From positions 1,054,001 to 1,118,000 of the forward strand of contig VNWV01000007.1 of assembly GCA_009801085.1 (NCBI GenBank): a stretch of 64,000 bases of DNA, read 5' to 3'. Under the pieces are notes generated by a model. It did no database searches, had not been told where the DNA came from, and was given only the letters and a program-made list of their open reading frames with translations. Made by a program: the position numbers and the translations under genes. Source of the DNA: Lasiodiplodia sp. COLG20. Lineage: Eukaryota; Ascomycota; Dothideomycetes; Botryosphaeriales; Botryosphaeriaceae. How positions within the stretch are numbered: position 1 is the stretch's first letter; every line of letters begins with the position of its first letter. Of this stretch, positions 10,740 to 21,200 are shown piece by piece.

Positions 10740-12356
10740 TCACAAAACGTAGCGATACATAGGATGCGCATCCCCCATCGTCTCCACCTCCGCAGGAAGA
10801 CTCTCATCCGCCCTCTCACCATACACCCGATCCCGGCGCCGATTCACCATCCCCAACCCCAGGCTCAACCCCAGCGCCATGCACACCCCAGCAAACATAG
10901 TCCCCGCACAGATCCACATCCCCTTGATATACCTCGGCCCCTGCTCCGCCGGAAAGATGAAGCCCCCCACAATCGACCCCGTATGGCCCACCATACCAGC
11001 AAACGCCAACCCGACCCCCCTCTTCGTGAACCCGCCCTGATTATCCGTCAACCACACGCAATTAATCGCTATCCCCGGAAACACCCCCGCGCAGACGAGG
11101 AAAATCGCCACGTACCGCGCCGCCACCGCCTCGACCGTCGCCAGCACGACGAACCCCGTCCCACTAACACAGAAACTCGCAGCGAGGAACACGCCGCGCC
11201 GCCCCGCGCGGTCGGACAAAAAACACGCGCCGACGCAGACGAAGAAGGCGACGAGGTACGGCGGCGCGGAGAGGCCCTGCGCGTTGACGGACGTGTAGCC
11301 CATGTCTTTGACCATGGTGGGCAGGTAGGCGGGCAGCGAGCCGAAGGCGATGTCGCAGCAGAAGAAGAGGACGGCCCAGCAGTAGCACTTGGGGTCGCGT
11401 AGGGCGGCGAGGGCGGCGTGCGTGTTGAGCGCGCCTTTGGCCGTGTCGCCGCGGGCTTTGACGGAACGCGCGTTGATGATGTGGTTTTGGCGCGCGGAGA
11501 GGAAGCGGCAGGTGGAGGGGGAGTTGGGGAGGTAGAAGTAGGTGAAGAGGGCGACGATGATGGTGGGGAGGCCCTCTTTGCGGGTGGGTGGGTCAGTTGG
11601 TGGGAAGGCCGGTGGGGAGGTTGACTGACTGACCTATGATGAAGAGGAGTTGCCAGCCTTCGAGGGCTGTGCGGGCCTGGACGATGCCGTAGGCGAGGGC
11701 TGTCGCGAACGAGTTTGCCAGTGGGGCGGCAGAGAGGTACAGACCGTATCTGAGCCCTATCTCGCGCTTGTTGTAGAAAAACGATAGGTAAAGTGGGACT
11801 GCTGGTGAAAAGCCAGCTTCGAAGAGGCCGAGTAAAGACCTGCACACAATCATGCCGCCGAAATTGGTTGTGGCTGCCTGCAGCATGCTCATAGCACCCC
11901 AGCCAATTGCCATAAAAGTGACCCAGAGCTGTCGCTCTCATCAGTGACATGCTGCGATTAGGATCCGAAACGAACTTACCGGTAGATTGAGGAGCTTCCA
12001 TAGCGGGATAAACACATGGCCGAGCGGATATGTTATGTAGTAGACAATGATTATCCAAGAATACTGCCTCGAGGTGATTCCCCAGCTCTTTCCCATGCCT
12101 GCAACATAAGCACTTCCAAGGTTGGACCGGTCAATGTAGCTCAGCATGTAAAGCACGAACAGGCTGTGAGAGTCTTAGCTTGAGATTCCATGTTGGCATG
12201 GAGGAACCCTTACAGTGACATCAATGAGAGGTCCAGCTGTCTTAGCGCCTGCTTTTCCTCTTCCTCCGTCCATTCTTCATCCAAGTCAGCGCGAGCCTCT
12301 GACCCATTTGAAACATTCTCAGGACGTTTGTCAACTTCAGAGATGGGGGAATTCAT
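10740..12356 (-). CDS. MFS transporter, anion:cation symporter family (Dal5/TNA1-like)
   Basis: Four exons: 12356-12214, 12163-11980, 11928-11634, 11575-10740; introns 50, 51 and 58 bp with GTAAGG, GTAAGT and GTCAGT donors; 485 residues. An acidic cytosolic N-terminus is followed by LFVLYMLSYIDRSNLGSAYV, the first-helix signature of the Dal5/TNA1 (allantoate, nicotinate, vitamin) branch. GLFEAGFSPAVPLYLSFFY and a central FGSLPAYLPTMVKDMGYT stretch also fit this branch. About 12 membrane segments span the plasma membrane. Substrates in this family are small organic anions; the real substrate cannot be read from sequence. It lies immediately downstream of a terpene synthase on the same strand. 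The last exon shifts from C-rich to G-rich on its coding strand. Confidence 0.9.
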
Positions 12357-13162
12357 TTCAAAGATGTAAAAATTGGCGGATCAGACAGAAATTATGGGTC
12401 GAACTGCAAAGGCACAATGCTACACTGCAGTCCAGTGTTGGCATGGACCCTTATATTTCTGACGCTTTGGGAACGGGAATGAGTTTGGAAGGATTATCGG
12501 GCAGGCCTTGAAATATCAATCTCGGTAGCGGATGCGGGGAAGCGCCAATAACTTCAACCTGCTGTGTCCACACCATCTCTGGTACTGCACTTTGCGCCAC
12601 CACGCATGACTGGTTCCGAACGTCTCACCGCTTGGAGAGCTGAAAACCATCGGAAGTGCTGATGTAGATCTATCTTCACCTTACGGCTTTATTACTGGTG
12701 CACAGCCCGAGACACAGATCGATCCTGCAAGCCAAGCGTCTATAGATGCTGTCATATGAAACAACTTTTCAACTGGTTCCGGTTTTTGTAGGCTTTGTGA
12801 TTGTCGCCAAGGATCCGAAGCTTATGTGTGAAGAAATCAGTGGCCTACTGCTCAGAAAATGTCACATGATATAGCTTCACTAACTAGATCAATCTAGCGT
12901 ATGAGGTATGCTGACGTCGGAGCAGATGGGTTGGGGTGCCGAAAGCGGAGTAGCACGTGAATGTTTGCTTTTTTCTCTCGATTGTTTGCTTCTGAAGCTC
13001 GAGCGCAGATCAAATCACACGGAAACTCAGAGAGGGTATTGAGAACATATTTCATACATTAACTAAATCGCTGCCGTTTCCGTTGCCGTTGCCGTCATAT
13101 CTCTATTCCCGCGTAAAATGCCCAATAAATCCGCCAACGCCTGGATGATCATCTCATCATGC
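12357..13162. other. Intergenic between terpene synthase and MFS transporter
   Basis: About 800 bp holding the 3' end of the terpene synthase and the promoter of the transporter. It is AT-richer than the genes. A repeated CCGTTTCCGTTGCCGTTGCCGT stretch (interrupted 6-bp units, around 13074-13094) was noticed. No gene seen. Confidence 0.45.
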
Positions 13163-14801
13163 TCACAACTGAATAGTGAGGCTTCCGTCCTTGTTCCGCT
13201 TATCGCCGAGTTTGCCGTACCGCTTAGTTTCATAACTGTAAAGTTTTACAATCAGCATCAGTTGTTTACTTGAGACTATAGGAAAAGCGGCTTGAAAAGA
13301 ACATACCTCCAGTAAAGGTTCCCCGTGCACCAAGTCTTGCATCCGTCAATGAGGATCTGCAGTTCCTTCGTTGTTTCATCATCGGGATCTTCGCTACCGT
13401 AGCGGAGCATGAGCCTATCGGTCAAGACATCCATTTCGGAGATGGTGCGGGCGATCAGGTCCACGGCTCGCACGGTTGCAGCTTCGAGCCGGTCTTCACT
13501 GTCCGTAGCGGCCGCGTAAAAGATTGGAATGGTATTTGCGATCGACAAGCCGGCCTGCGTTTAGATGTTAGGAGCGCGGTCGGGAATTATAAAGGTGCAG
13601 CAGTTTTCACATACCATCTCTTTCTTGCAGGAGAATATATCATTGACGCTGATTCTCGTTAGCTCGATTGCTTTAATGGTTGGAACGTAAACATACCAGG
13701 ACACGTTGACGTTGGTAAGAGTCCACATCTTCTTCATGTCGGGATCCTCAAACACTTGCGCCGGAAGTCCCTTACACTCCCCGAGGAATCTGTGAAAGAA
13801 TCATTAGCACACATAAGCTGAGAGAAATACGGGCCCCGCTTACTCAATCATGGCAAGGGTTGCCTCCACAGCACTGGCGCCGTCACGGAATGTCCAGTAT
13901 TCCTGGGGACTGGGGATTCCACCACCCAATCTGGAGCACTGTTCCGCTTTGGTCATGTCGAGGTAGAACTTGATGTTGTCAAACAGCCTTTGCCTTTGCT
14001 CTGCTTCATTGTCAATAGATCTGCCTTGCGTCATGCCGCTTCAATGGGTGGGACCTACCGAGGTTGTACGCCTTCCGGATTGCATCGCCGATCTCATTGA
14101 AGCTCTGGATGATGTGACTGTATCCTATATCGCTAGCTAGGCGACTGTCGTACGCGGTATCGCCCTTGGAGAGTCCAAGGCGATCGCGCACGAGCTCAAT
14201 GAGGTCATGGCGGTATCTGTTCGAGGCCTCGAGATCATCGACCAAAGTTGCATCTTCCATGTCGAGCTCTGCCAAACTCTGTTAGCGGACTGATCGTTAC
14301 TAGTCGCGGAACAGCCTAAGCGTGCTTACCATCGTCCACAACGAAGATCTTTTAGCCCAGAAGGGCAAGTTAGCCAATTTGTTGCAAGGTGCCTCAAAGT
14401 ATTTCGGACGTACCCAAACAATCAAGAGCGAGGCGATCCTGAGCCGCTCATAAGATGCCCAAGGAGAGCTTGCGGCGCCCAGCAGACTGAAGTCCGCCTT
14501 CTTGAAGGCTGCCCTGAGCCTTGGCGAAGGGATGTTGCTACAAATCGCACAATATGTTAACACACTTGCTGCCGAACTACATGCGTATGGGATTCCCCGA
14601 AGCCATTGAGATACTCCGGGGAATCAAAGAAGTGGGATATACATACGCATCGAGCCAGTCACTCTCGTCTTTCCGCAAGCGGTCAATTCCGGTGTTCACC
14701 GCAGTGGGCCAATGGGCAAAGTAGGGCCAAAGGTCTGGCAGGTACATCTCCTGACCTTGAATGGAGAGGAGGAGCTGTTGCCTGGAATCCAAGGGAGCCA
14801 T
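13163..14801 (-). CDS. Class I terpene synthase (sesquiterpene cyclase type)
   Basis: Nine exons: 14801-14647, 14537-14414, 14348-14330, 14268-14070, 14020-13844, 13789-13697, 13648-13615, 13554-13307, 13235-13163; 373 residues. All class I elements are present: aspartate-rich DDELD (98-102), pyrophosphate-sensor Arg211 in YWTFRDG, NSE triad NDIFSCKKE (258-266), and the C-terminal RY pair (355-356). The reaction is ionisation and cyclisation of a prenyl diphosphate, most likely farnesyl diphosphate given the single-domain length; soluble. The 19-nt third exon encodes the first part of the DDELD motif. The 49-nt fourth intron was chosen (donor GTACAA) because it keeps the frame and a normal sensor-to-NSE spacing. 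The product cannot be predicted. Neighbouring MFS gene could export the product. Confidence 0.9.
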
Positions 14802-16351
14802 ATTGATTGATTAACAAGTGAGTACGTGAGAAGTAAATTGCTTTGTGAAACGCAGTGTGTGGCTTTGGGGTCGACGCTCAAGTCATACTTATAAAGGCCT
14901 CTTTCAGCCTCTTCGTGGCTTGAATTATCCCGCCCGCAGAGTAATATGACGCACCTGAAGACATTCTAGATGGCATCGTTGGCCCCAAGGATTGAGGCTT
15001 GGAGATGGTCATGTGGAATGGGGCGATGAGGCAACACGGTCAGGGCAGAGGATCCGGGGAAGAAAGGTAGCCAAGCAAGTGCCTCGCAGCTGATGCACCT
15101 GTCAGAATGCAAGGCTCGGCGTCGAGGCCGCCAGGCGGCCTCCGGCGAGTCAGTCTTAGGCGTTATGATTGCGAATTTCCAGCCTCCCGTAGGGCTGATG
15201 GATCAGCACTGCAGGGACGTTATCTGCCAGTAAGCAGATATTCGGTATTCCTTGTCGGAAAATATTCCAGATGAGGCGTAGAGGTAGGGTCGAGGGTGGA
15301 TCTTCGCGTCAGCAAATATCGATAAGGGGTCGATGCTTGTTCACCTTAGCTGACGCTCTGTCATATGGGATATTCCGATCTGGAAAGTGTTGGAACGTTG
15401 GCTACAGTTACGGGCAACTTGAGGATCCATAGTAGGTCGAGATACGGGGCTGTTCATCGATCGAAGCACAGACAAGGCCCCGACCATGGTACGATGCAAC
15501 GGTTTTTGGTAAGAGACTTGACCTATTCTGGCCCCCAAGCCGCAGAGCCGCAGGGCCCACGTGGAGATCGCCCCTGTCTGGACCAGTCGCGAAAGCGACA
15601 GGTTGAACGTTGGTCTGCAAATAGCATCTGGATAAGCGATGCAGATCTGCTTGACTCGTGTATGATTGGGTTCCAAAAATATGGGTTGTTGCTCCTGCAG
15701 GATTGGTGCGGTGTGTCTGGCCCCCAACCTCCCCCACACCATGGGTTCGTCAGGGCTTCGGAAGCTGAAAGATGCCGTGAAGAACACCACCACTACCGAA
15801 TTGAGACATAAAACGGGCTTACATTGTCTGAATCAGTGCTGATGAATCCGACTCGCCGGTGCTGATTCCTGCAGTCGGTGTTCGCTGGGTCGTCCTGCGG
15901 TGTAAGGCACCCTGGGCACTGCCATTCCTAAGAATAATACGAATTTCGCCTTTCACTTTCGCACAGCCGAGCTCGGCAACGTCATTGCCTTGATCCTTCC
16001 AACGGCCGCCTGCTGTCCAGACCTTAAGGCTATGGCTGCTGCCTGATATCGCATCGAGTTTCCGTTGGTGGCATCTGCTCTTTTCAGATGGTGTTGGCAT
16101 GGATTGTCGATTAGTATCCCTCTGCCCCTCATTGGAGACACTGCACTCTTCCGACGTGGCGCCTAGGTTGTACAAATACGTCCCCACATGAGATTAACTA
16201 CCAACAAGCATTCTAGTGGTCTGGTCAACCACTGAGGTATCGCGTTCTCCTTCGTACCCGTCAAATTTTTCTAACCGTGAACGCCGATTCATGCTTTTGG
16301 ACCTTCCAGACGCCGCGGAGCATTCGCTTTCCCTTAGCCATTTGCAAAACT
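14802..16351. other. Intergenic 1.5 kb, no convincing gene
   Basis: Contains the terpene synthase promoter and the region beyond the UTP7 stop. Two open frames of about 150 codons overlap on opposite strands at 15341-15811, and a 122-codon frame lies at 15819-16187 (-). None has a recognisable domain, signal peptide or good intron structure. Could be orphan genes or chance frames. Confidence 0.4.
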
Positions 16352-18034
16352 TCAAGCACCCTTCCTCGCGAATCTTGAAAGCGCTGGGCCATACTTCTCC
16401 TTATCCCTCTGCAAGCCAGCTTGTTCCCTCTTGTTTTGCTCCTTCAGCGCCTGCTGCAACTTCATCCGCTTCTCATCGATAACGTTCTTTTGTCCTCTCT
16501 TCCGCAGGTATTTCCTCAGCGCACTGTTCTTTCCTCTGCCCCTGTTCTTCAATTTCTCCACGATATCCTCCGGCTTCGTATCCTGCTCCTTGCGACGAGT
16601 CTCAGAAGAAGCTAGATCCACATCACCGACGAAATTGGGATTGAGCGAAATCATCTCAGGCTGCAGCTTGTTGAGCAGCTGCCTGACCTCGGCCTCCTGG
16701 CGCTGCTTGATGGTCTCGTAGGGGTTGACCTCGAGAGCATCGAAGTTGGGCTCACCAGCGCCGGGTACGATGATGCTGCTGAAGCCCTTGTCGTGCGAAA
16801 CGCCCAGGATATCTTCGAATGGGCACCATCTCACGCGCTCGATTTTGTTGCCTTCGCCACCCCAGGCCATGTACGGTGATTGCACCTTCTGCTGGTCCTC
16901 GAGTGCCTTGTCAAACAATCCCCGCCAGATGGAGACTTGCGTGCCCCAGCCCACCGCCGTCAGGTTCCTGTCCGAAATGGACACAGACGCGCCGGGCTGC
17001 CTAACGAAATAGTTGTTGACCTCTTTGAACATGCGAATGTCCCACACGGACATTTTCATGTCTTGGCCAGTCGAGACCATGTACCTTCCTTCCCTGTCCA
17101 TCGCAATGCTTCGCACTGGACCTCTGTGAGCGAGCAGCTTCACGTGCGGGTCCGAAGAGTTAGGAGACCACAGCGAAACCTGTCCGTTCTGGTGTCCGAC
17201 GTGTAGTATCGCGTTGTAAGGGTTTTGGGCGAATGCTGTCGGAGAGCCTTGCTTGGTGGGGAGTTCAGTGACCATCTGGCCGGTCGAGGTATCGGTGTAT
17301 TTGAGGTAACCGGCGTGGCCAATGCTTGCGAGCAGGAAGTGATAGGGCAGGAACTCGAGGTGGGTGACGTCGATGTGCTTCTGAAGCTTGTGGATCTCGA
17401 CTCCCTGGTGGTCGTAAATGTAGACATACTTCTTCTGGGCGACGGCGAAGCTCTGGTTGTTGTGAAGCCACTTCGCATCGCGCACCGTCTCACCCAGCTG
17501 CAACTCGCAGCCCAGCTTGCCGTCGCGCCAGTCCATGGTTGCGATATGGCCTTTGCGCCCGGCAAGCAGCAATTCTCTTCCATTGCGCGTGTAGTCGGCC
17601 ACGTACGGTCCCAGGTCGGTCAGCTTCAGCTCAAAGCCCTTCTTGGCTGTTTCAATGGCAATGTCGCCCCGGATGTCGTCCTGGCGCACTTTGTACGTCC
17701 GTTCCAGTTCCGTCTCGGGCTCGAGGAAGCCGCTCTGGTTTTCCAGCAGAATTTCGGCATCGTGGGCCTTGAGGACCGCATCCCTGCGCTTCTGTTCCTG
17801 CAGGCGAACCTCATGCCGTAGCTTCTTGTCCTTGATATTCTTGACCTTGAGCTTTCCTCCGCCGCGGCCATATGTGCTCTCGGCGACCTGCAGGCGGGCT
17901 TTCGCTTCGGCTTCCTCGCGGTCGTGGGTCGAGGTGGGCGCTTTCTTGGCGACTTCTTTGCCCTTGGAGGAATGCGACTGCAGCACCGGGTGCTCAAGGT
18001 CCATCGTGTCGAGTTCCATCGTCGCGGGAGCCAT
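16352..18034 (-). CDS. UTP7: UTP7, WD40 component of the SSU processome (WDR46/BING4 homologue)
   Basis: Single exon, 560 residues from MAPATMELD (18034); the frame is open further upstream but lacks conserved sequence. A basic N-terminal arm is followed by a WD40 propeller (for example RKGHIATMDWRDGKLGCELQ, LLAHRGPVRSIAMDREGRYM, STGQDMKMSVWDIRMFK), then the BING4 C-terminal domain (KIERVRWCPFEDILGVSHDK, ending EVNPYETIKQRQEAEVRQLL) and a Lys/Arg-rich tail (GRGKNSALRKYLRKRGQKN). In yeast this nucleolar protein belongs to the U3 snoRNP and is needed for 18S rRNA processing. Length and domain order match the family. Divergent from the AAA ATPase with a 250-bp gap. Confidence 0.93.
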   Translation of the reverse strand: MAPATMELDTMDLEHPVLQSHSSKGKEVAKKAPTSTHDREEAEAKARLQVAESTYGRGGGKLKVKNIKDKKLRHEVRLQEQKRRDAVLKAHDAEILLENQSGFLEPETELERTYKVRQDDIRGDIAIETAKKGFELKLTDLGPYVADYTRNGRELLLAGRKGHIATMDWRDGKLGCELQLGETVRDAKWLHNNQSFAVAQKKYVYIYDHQGVEIHKLQKHIDVTHLEFLPYHFLLASIGHAGYLKYTDTSTGQMVTELPTKQGSPTAFAQNPYNAILHVGHQNGQVSLWSPNSSDPHVKLLAHRGPVRSIAMDREGRYMVSTGQDMKMSVWDIRMFKEVNNYFVRQPGASVSISDRNLTAVGWGTQVSIWRGLFDKALEDQQKVQSPYMAWGGEGNKIERVRWCPFEDILGVSHDKGFSSIIVPGAGEPNFDALEVNPYETIKQRQEAEVRQLLNKLQPEMISLNPNFVGDVDLASSETRRKEQDTKPEDIVEKLKNRGRGKNSALRKYLRKRGQKNVIDEKRMKLQQALKEQNKREQAGLQRDKEKYGPALSRFARKGA

Positions 18035-18284
18035 GGCGGAGCAGTGCAGGCGCAGAATAGCTGCGGCGGACAAAAAAGTTGGGCCAGTCGGAGTTTGCGT
18101 TCGCCGCCGGGACTTGGCGCATTTGACGTGTTTGTCATCATCGGCGCCGCGTTCTGCTCCAACATTTCCGCAACTACTCCTCCGCCACAGCATCTACACG
18201 CGTTTCCTTCCTCCTCTCTCCCTTCCCAAGCAACAGACACGAGCCTCGCCGCCCGCGAGCTCGTCCGAGCGCCCCCCACCCCGG
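18035..18284. promoter_or_regulatory. Compact bidirectional promoter between UTP7 and AAA ATPase
   Basis: Only 250 bp separate the two divergent starts, so both promoters must lie here. The plus-strand side ends in a C-rich leader. The reading frame of the AAA gene is open through the whole segment, but the translation there has no conserved content. Confidence 0.5.
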
Positions 18285-21200
18285 ATGCACGCCGTGACAT
18301 GGCGGTCCGCGCGAGCTGCCCGTAGAATTCCCGCCCAGGTCATCGCCGGCCGACGATTCCCGCCGCGTCTGAGGACTTTCCACCGCTCCGCCCGCCTGCA
18401 GTCTTCCAACGGCTCTCCCAGCGAACCCCGCGATCCCTCCACGCCCTCCATCTCCGCCAATGACAGCGAAAAGCCCCACCAGCCTGCGAATGGCTCCCTG
18501 CCAACTGGCGACAACGCCCAGCATGACGTCGGCGCCGAGATAGCAGCCGAGGCAGCTGGGGACTCGGCCGCCGTACTGGACGACAAGGCGCGCAAGCCAA
18601 GGGAAACTTTGCGTCAGTACATGTCGAACTTGAAACGCGCGCCTCGAGCAAAGCAGGTCGAGGGCTTCCCTCCCATCAAGATACCGAAACACTTCTTGAA
18701 AAACAACGTCACAGTCCGCGAGCAAAGGAATCCCGGCCGGGTTGGACAAGTGTATGACTATGCCGGAAATCCTATTGGGAGTGGCCCGCCAAAGCCTGAA
18801 ACGAAGGGGGACCTCTCCCTCTCTTGGGTGTATGAGGGCAAGGCAGATAAGGAGATAGCAAAACTGGCGTTGCCTCTTCCAGAACAATTGTACAAATTGT
18901 TGGAAGCCACAGCGGCGGAGGATAACAATGTGCCGAAGCATCTCCGGTATGAGGATATTCTGGAGTTCGTGGAGAAGCTCTACGCTCGCAAAGCAACGGA
19001 GTCTGATGTCCACGAAGATCCACTACCTGACAAGACTCTCCATTTCTTCGTTTACCTTGAGGTCCTCGCAGCCATTTCTGGAAGCCTTGCCACTGCTAGA
19101 CCCGACGTGGGCTCATCTTTCCCTTCCGCAAAATCCAATCTTATTCTTCACTCGCCCCTAGAAGGCGGCATCCCACGCCTTGACCAACTTGTTGAGCATG
19201 TGGCTGCTGACCTGCAGGCCGACATTGTCAAGCTTGACTCCCAGGACATTGCCGAGCTAGTTGGCGATTATCTCGATGAAGGCTCTGACCCCAACGCCTT
19301 CTCCCTTAGATCCTTGGGTTACGACGCGTATCGGATAAAATCAGACGGATTCGAACTGGAAGAAGACGAGTACGATGATCACGAGGCGGAAGAAGAGGCT
19401 GAAGATGGACAGGATGATGCAGCACCTGCCATTGGCGGTCGTACATCGCCGGCTCCAAAGGCAAACAAGAAGGGTGGCTTTATCGTGCAGGGAGTGCAAA
19501 CCATGGACATGAACGACTTTCTGAAGGCTCTGGGCGGGTCTTCACGCACATCATCTGGCCGCCATGCTGCTATGGGAACGGCTGACTTCACTCCCGCTCC
19601 ATTCGGACGGGATCCCTCACCCGAAACAACGCGGTGGAATGATATGAAGCTTGGCGCCTATATTGACGCTTTGCTTGACTCGACGTCTGCCAAGCGCAGG
19701 GATTTTAAGGATTCTGTGCCAACACGGAAAGAGGAAGACATTCTGGAGGCTGAGCCTCTCGTAATTGGGAAAGGAGGCCCATTCAAATTAACGCTCAATA
19801 AAAGCTCACAAAACCCTCAGAGCCCTCCATCACAACGAACAATTGTTCTTATCAACGACTACAAGGAGCTTACTGCCACCCGGCAAGGAGCACGAGTCTT
19901 GGACAAGATCACTGAGCTAGTCCACAACAGACGGAAAAATGGATCCGAGATTATGATCGTTGGCACCACGTCGTCCGCTGAGCTTGTTCCCGATATATCC
20001 CGCTCCGCTATCCGAAGCTTGCAAGCCGAGAATGAGGACAGTTTCTTCCGGACCATTGTCGTCCCTCTCGGCACGACGTCACTGAAGCCGTCCATAGAGG
20101 TGCAAAAAAGCTTAAGCGAGAATAACAAGCTGTCGGAGGACGGACTTCTTCCACCAAAACCCCTGGATTTCGACACGGCCGAACGCAGGCGAAACGAGGC
20201 GATCAATGTCAGGCACATCCAAGACATGATCCGGAAACTGGACCCGGATGCCCAGAGTATAAGCTATAAATTCTCTCAGCTCCAGTATTCCTTGCTTTTT
20301 CCAGGTGCAGACTGGACGTCAAGGGTGCTTGCGTTCCACGAGGTTCATCGCCTAGTACAGACTGCCATTGGTCTGCAGCGAGCCTCTAGCGAAAACTCGG
20401 AACTCAACAAGGACTTGGTGATTCTGACTGGATTGCTGCTACGAATGAGCGACGACGTCAAGTTCTCCTGGGTTGCGCAAGAACGACAGAAGCACCGTGA
20501 GCCGAAGGATACGGTCCAAGCTGCTGCTAGCAAAGCTCCACCAGTCAAGACTCCCTCGGAGCTCAAGTTGGAGAAGGTCCAAAAGACTGCGAATAAGCAT
20601 GAGAAGAAACTCCTCGCTGGAGTTGTTAATCCTTCTGGCATCAAGACCACCTTCTCTGATGTTCACGCCCCATCAGAGACCATTGACGCCCTGAAAACCA
20701 TGACATCCCTCTCTCTTCTTCGCCCAGATGCCTTCAAGTACGGTGTCCTTGCAACCGACAAGATACCCGGTCTTCTCCTTTACGGGCCTCCTGGTACCGG
20801 CAAAACGCTCCTCGCAAAAGCCGTTGCCAAAGAAAGCGGCGCCACGGTACTCGAGGTCAGTGGTAGCGAGGTGTACGACATGTACGTCGGCGAGGGCGAA
20901 AAGAACGTCCGCGCCATCTTCTCGCTCGCACGCAAGCTCTCGCCCTGCGTGGTCTTCATCGACGAAGCCGACGCCATATTCGGCAGCCGATCGGGCTCCC
21001 GCCACCGCACGTCGCACCGCGAGGTCCTCAACCAGTTCCTGAAGGAGTGGGACGGCATGAACGACCTGAGCGTCTTCATCATGGTCGCCACGAACAGACC
21101 GTTCGACATGGACGACGCGGTCCTGAGGCGGCTGCCGAGGAGACTGCTGGTCGACTTGCCGACGCAGAAGGACAGGGAGAGCATCCTGCGGATTCACCTG

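Noticed and set aside
11069..12058. 329-codon minus-strand frame inside the MFS gene
   Set aside because: It runs through introns and in another frame of the transporter; Pro/Ser/Arg-rich translation without features.
14021..14069. 34-nt intron at GTAGGT in the terpene synthase
   Set aside because: Too short for fungal splicing; the GTACAA donor gives a 49-nt intron and also keeps the frame.
17643..18284. 214-codon N-terminal extension of the AAA ATPase frame
   Set aside because: Overlaps UTP7 coding sequence on the other strand, and a good mitochondrial presequence begins at 18285.
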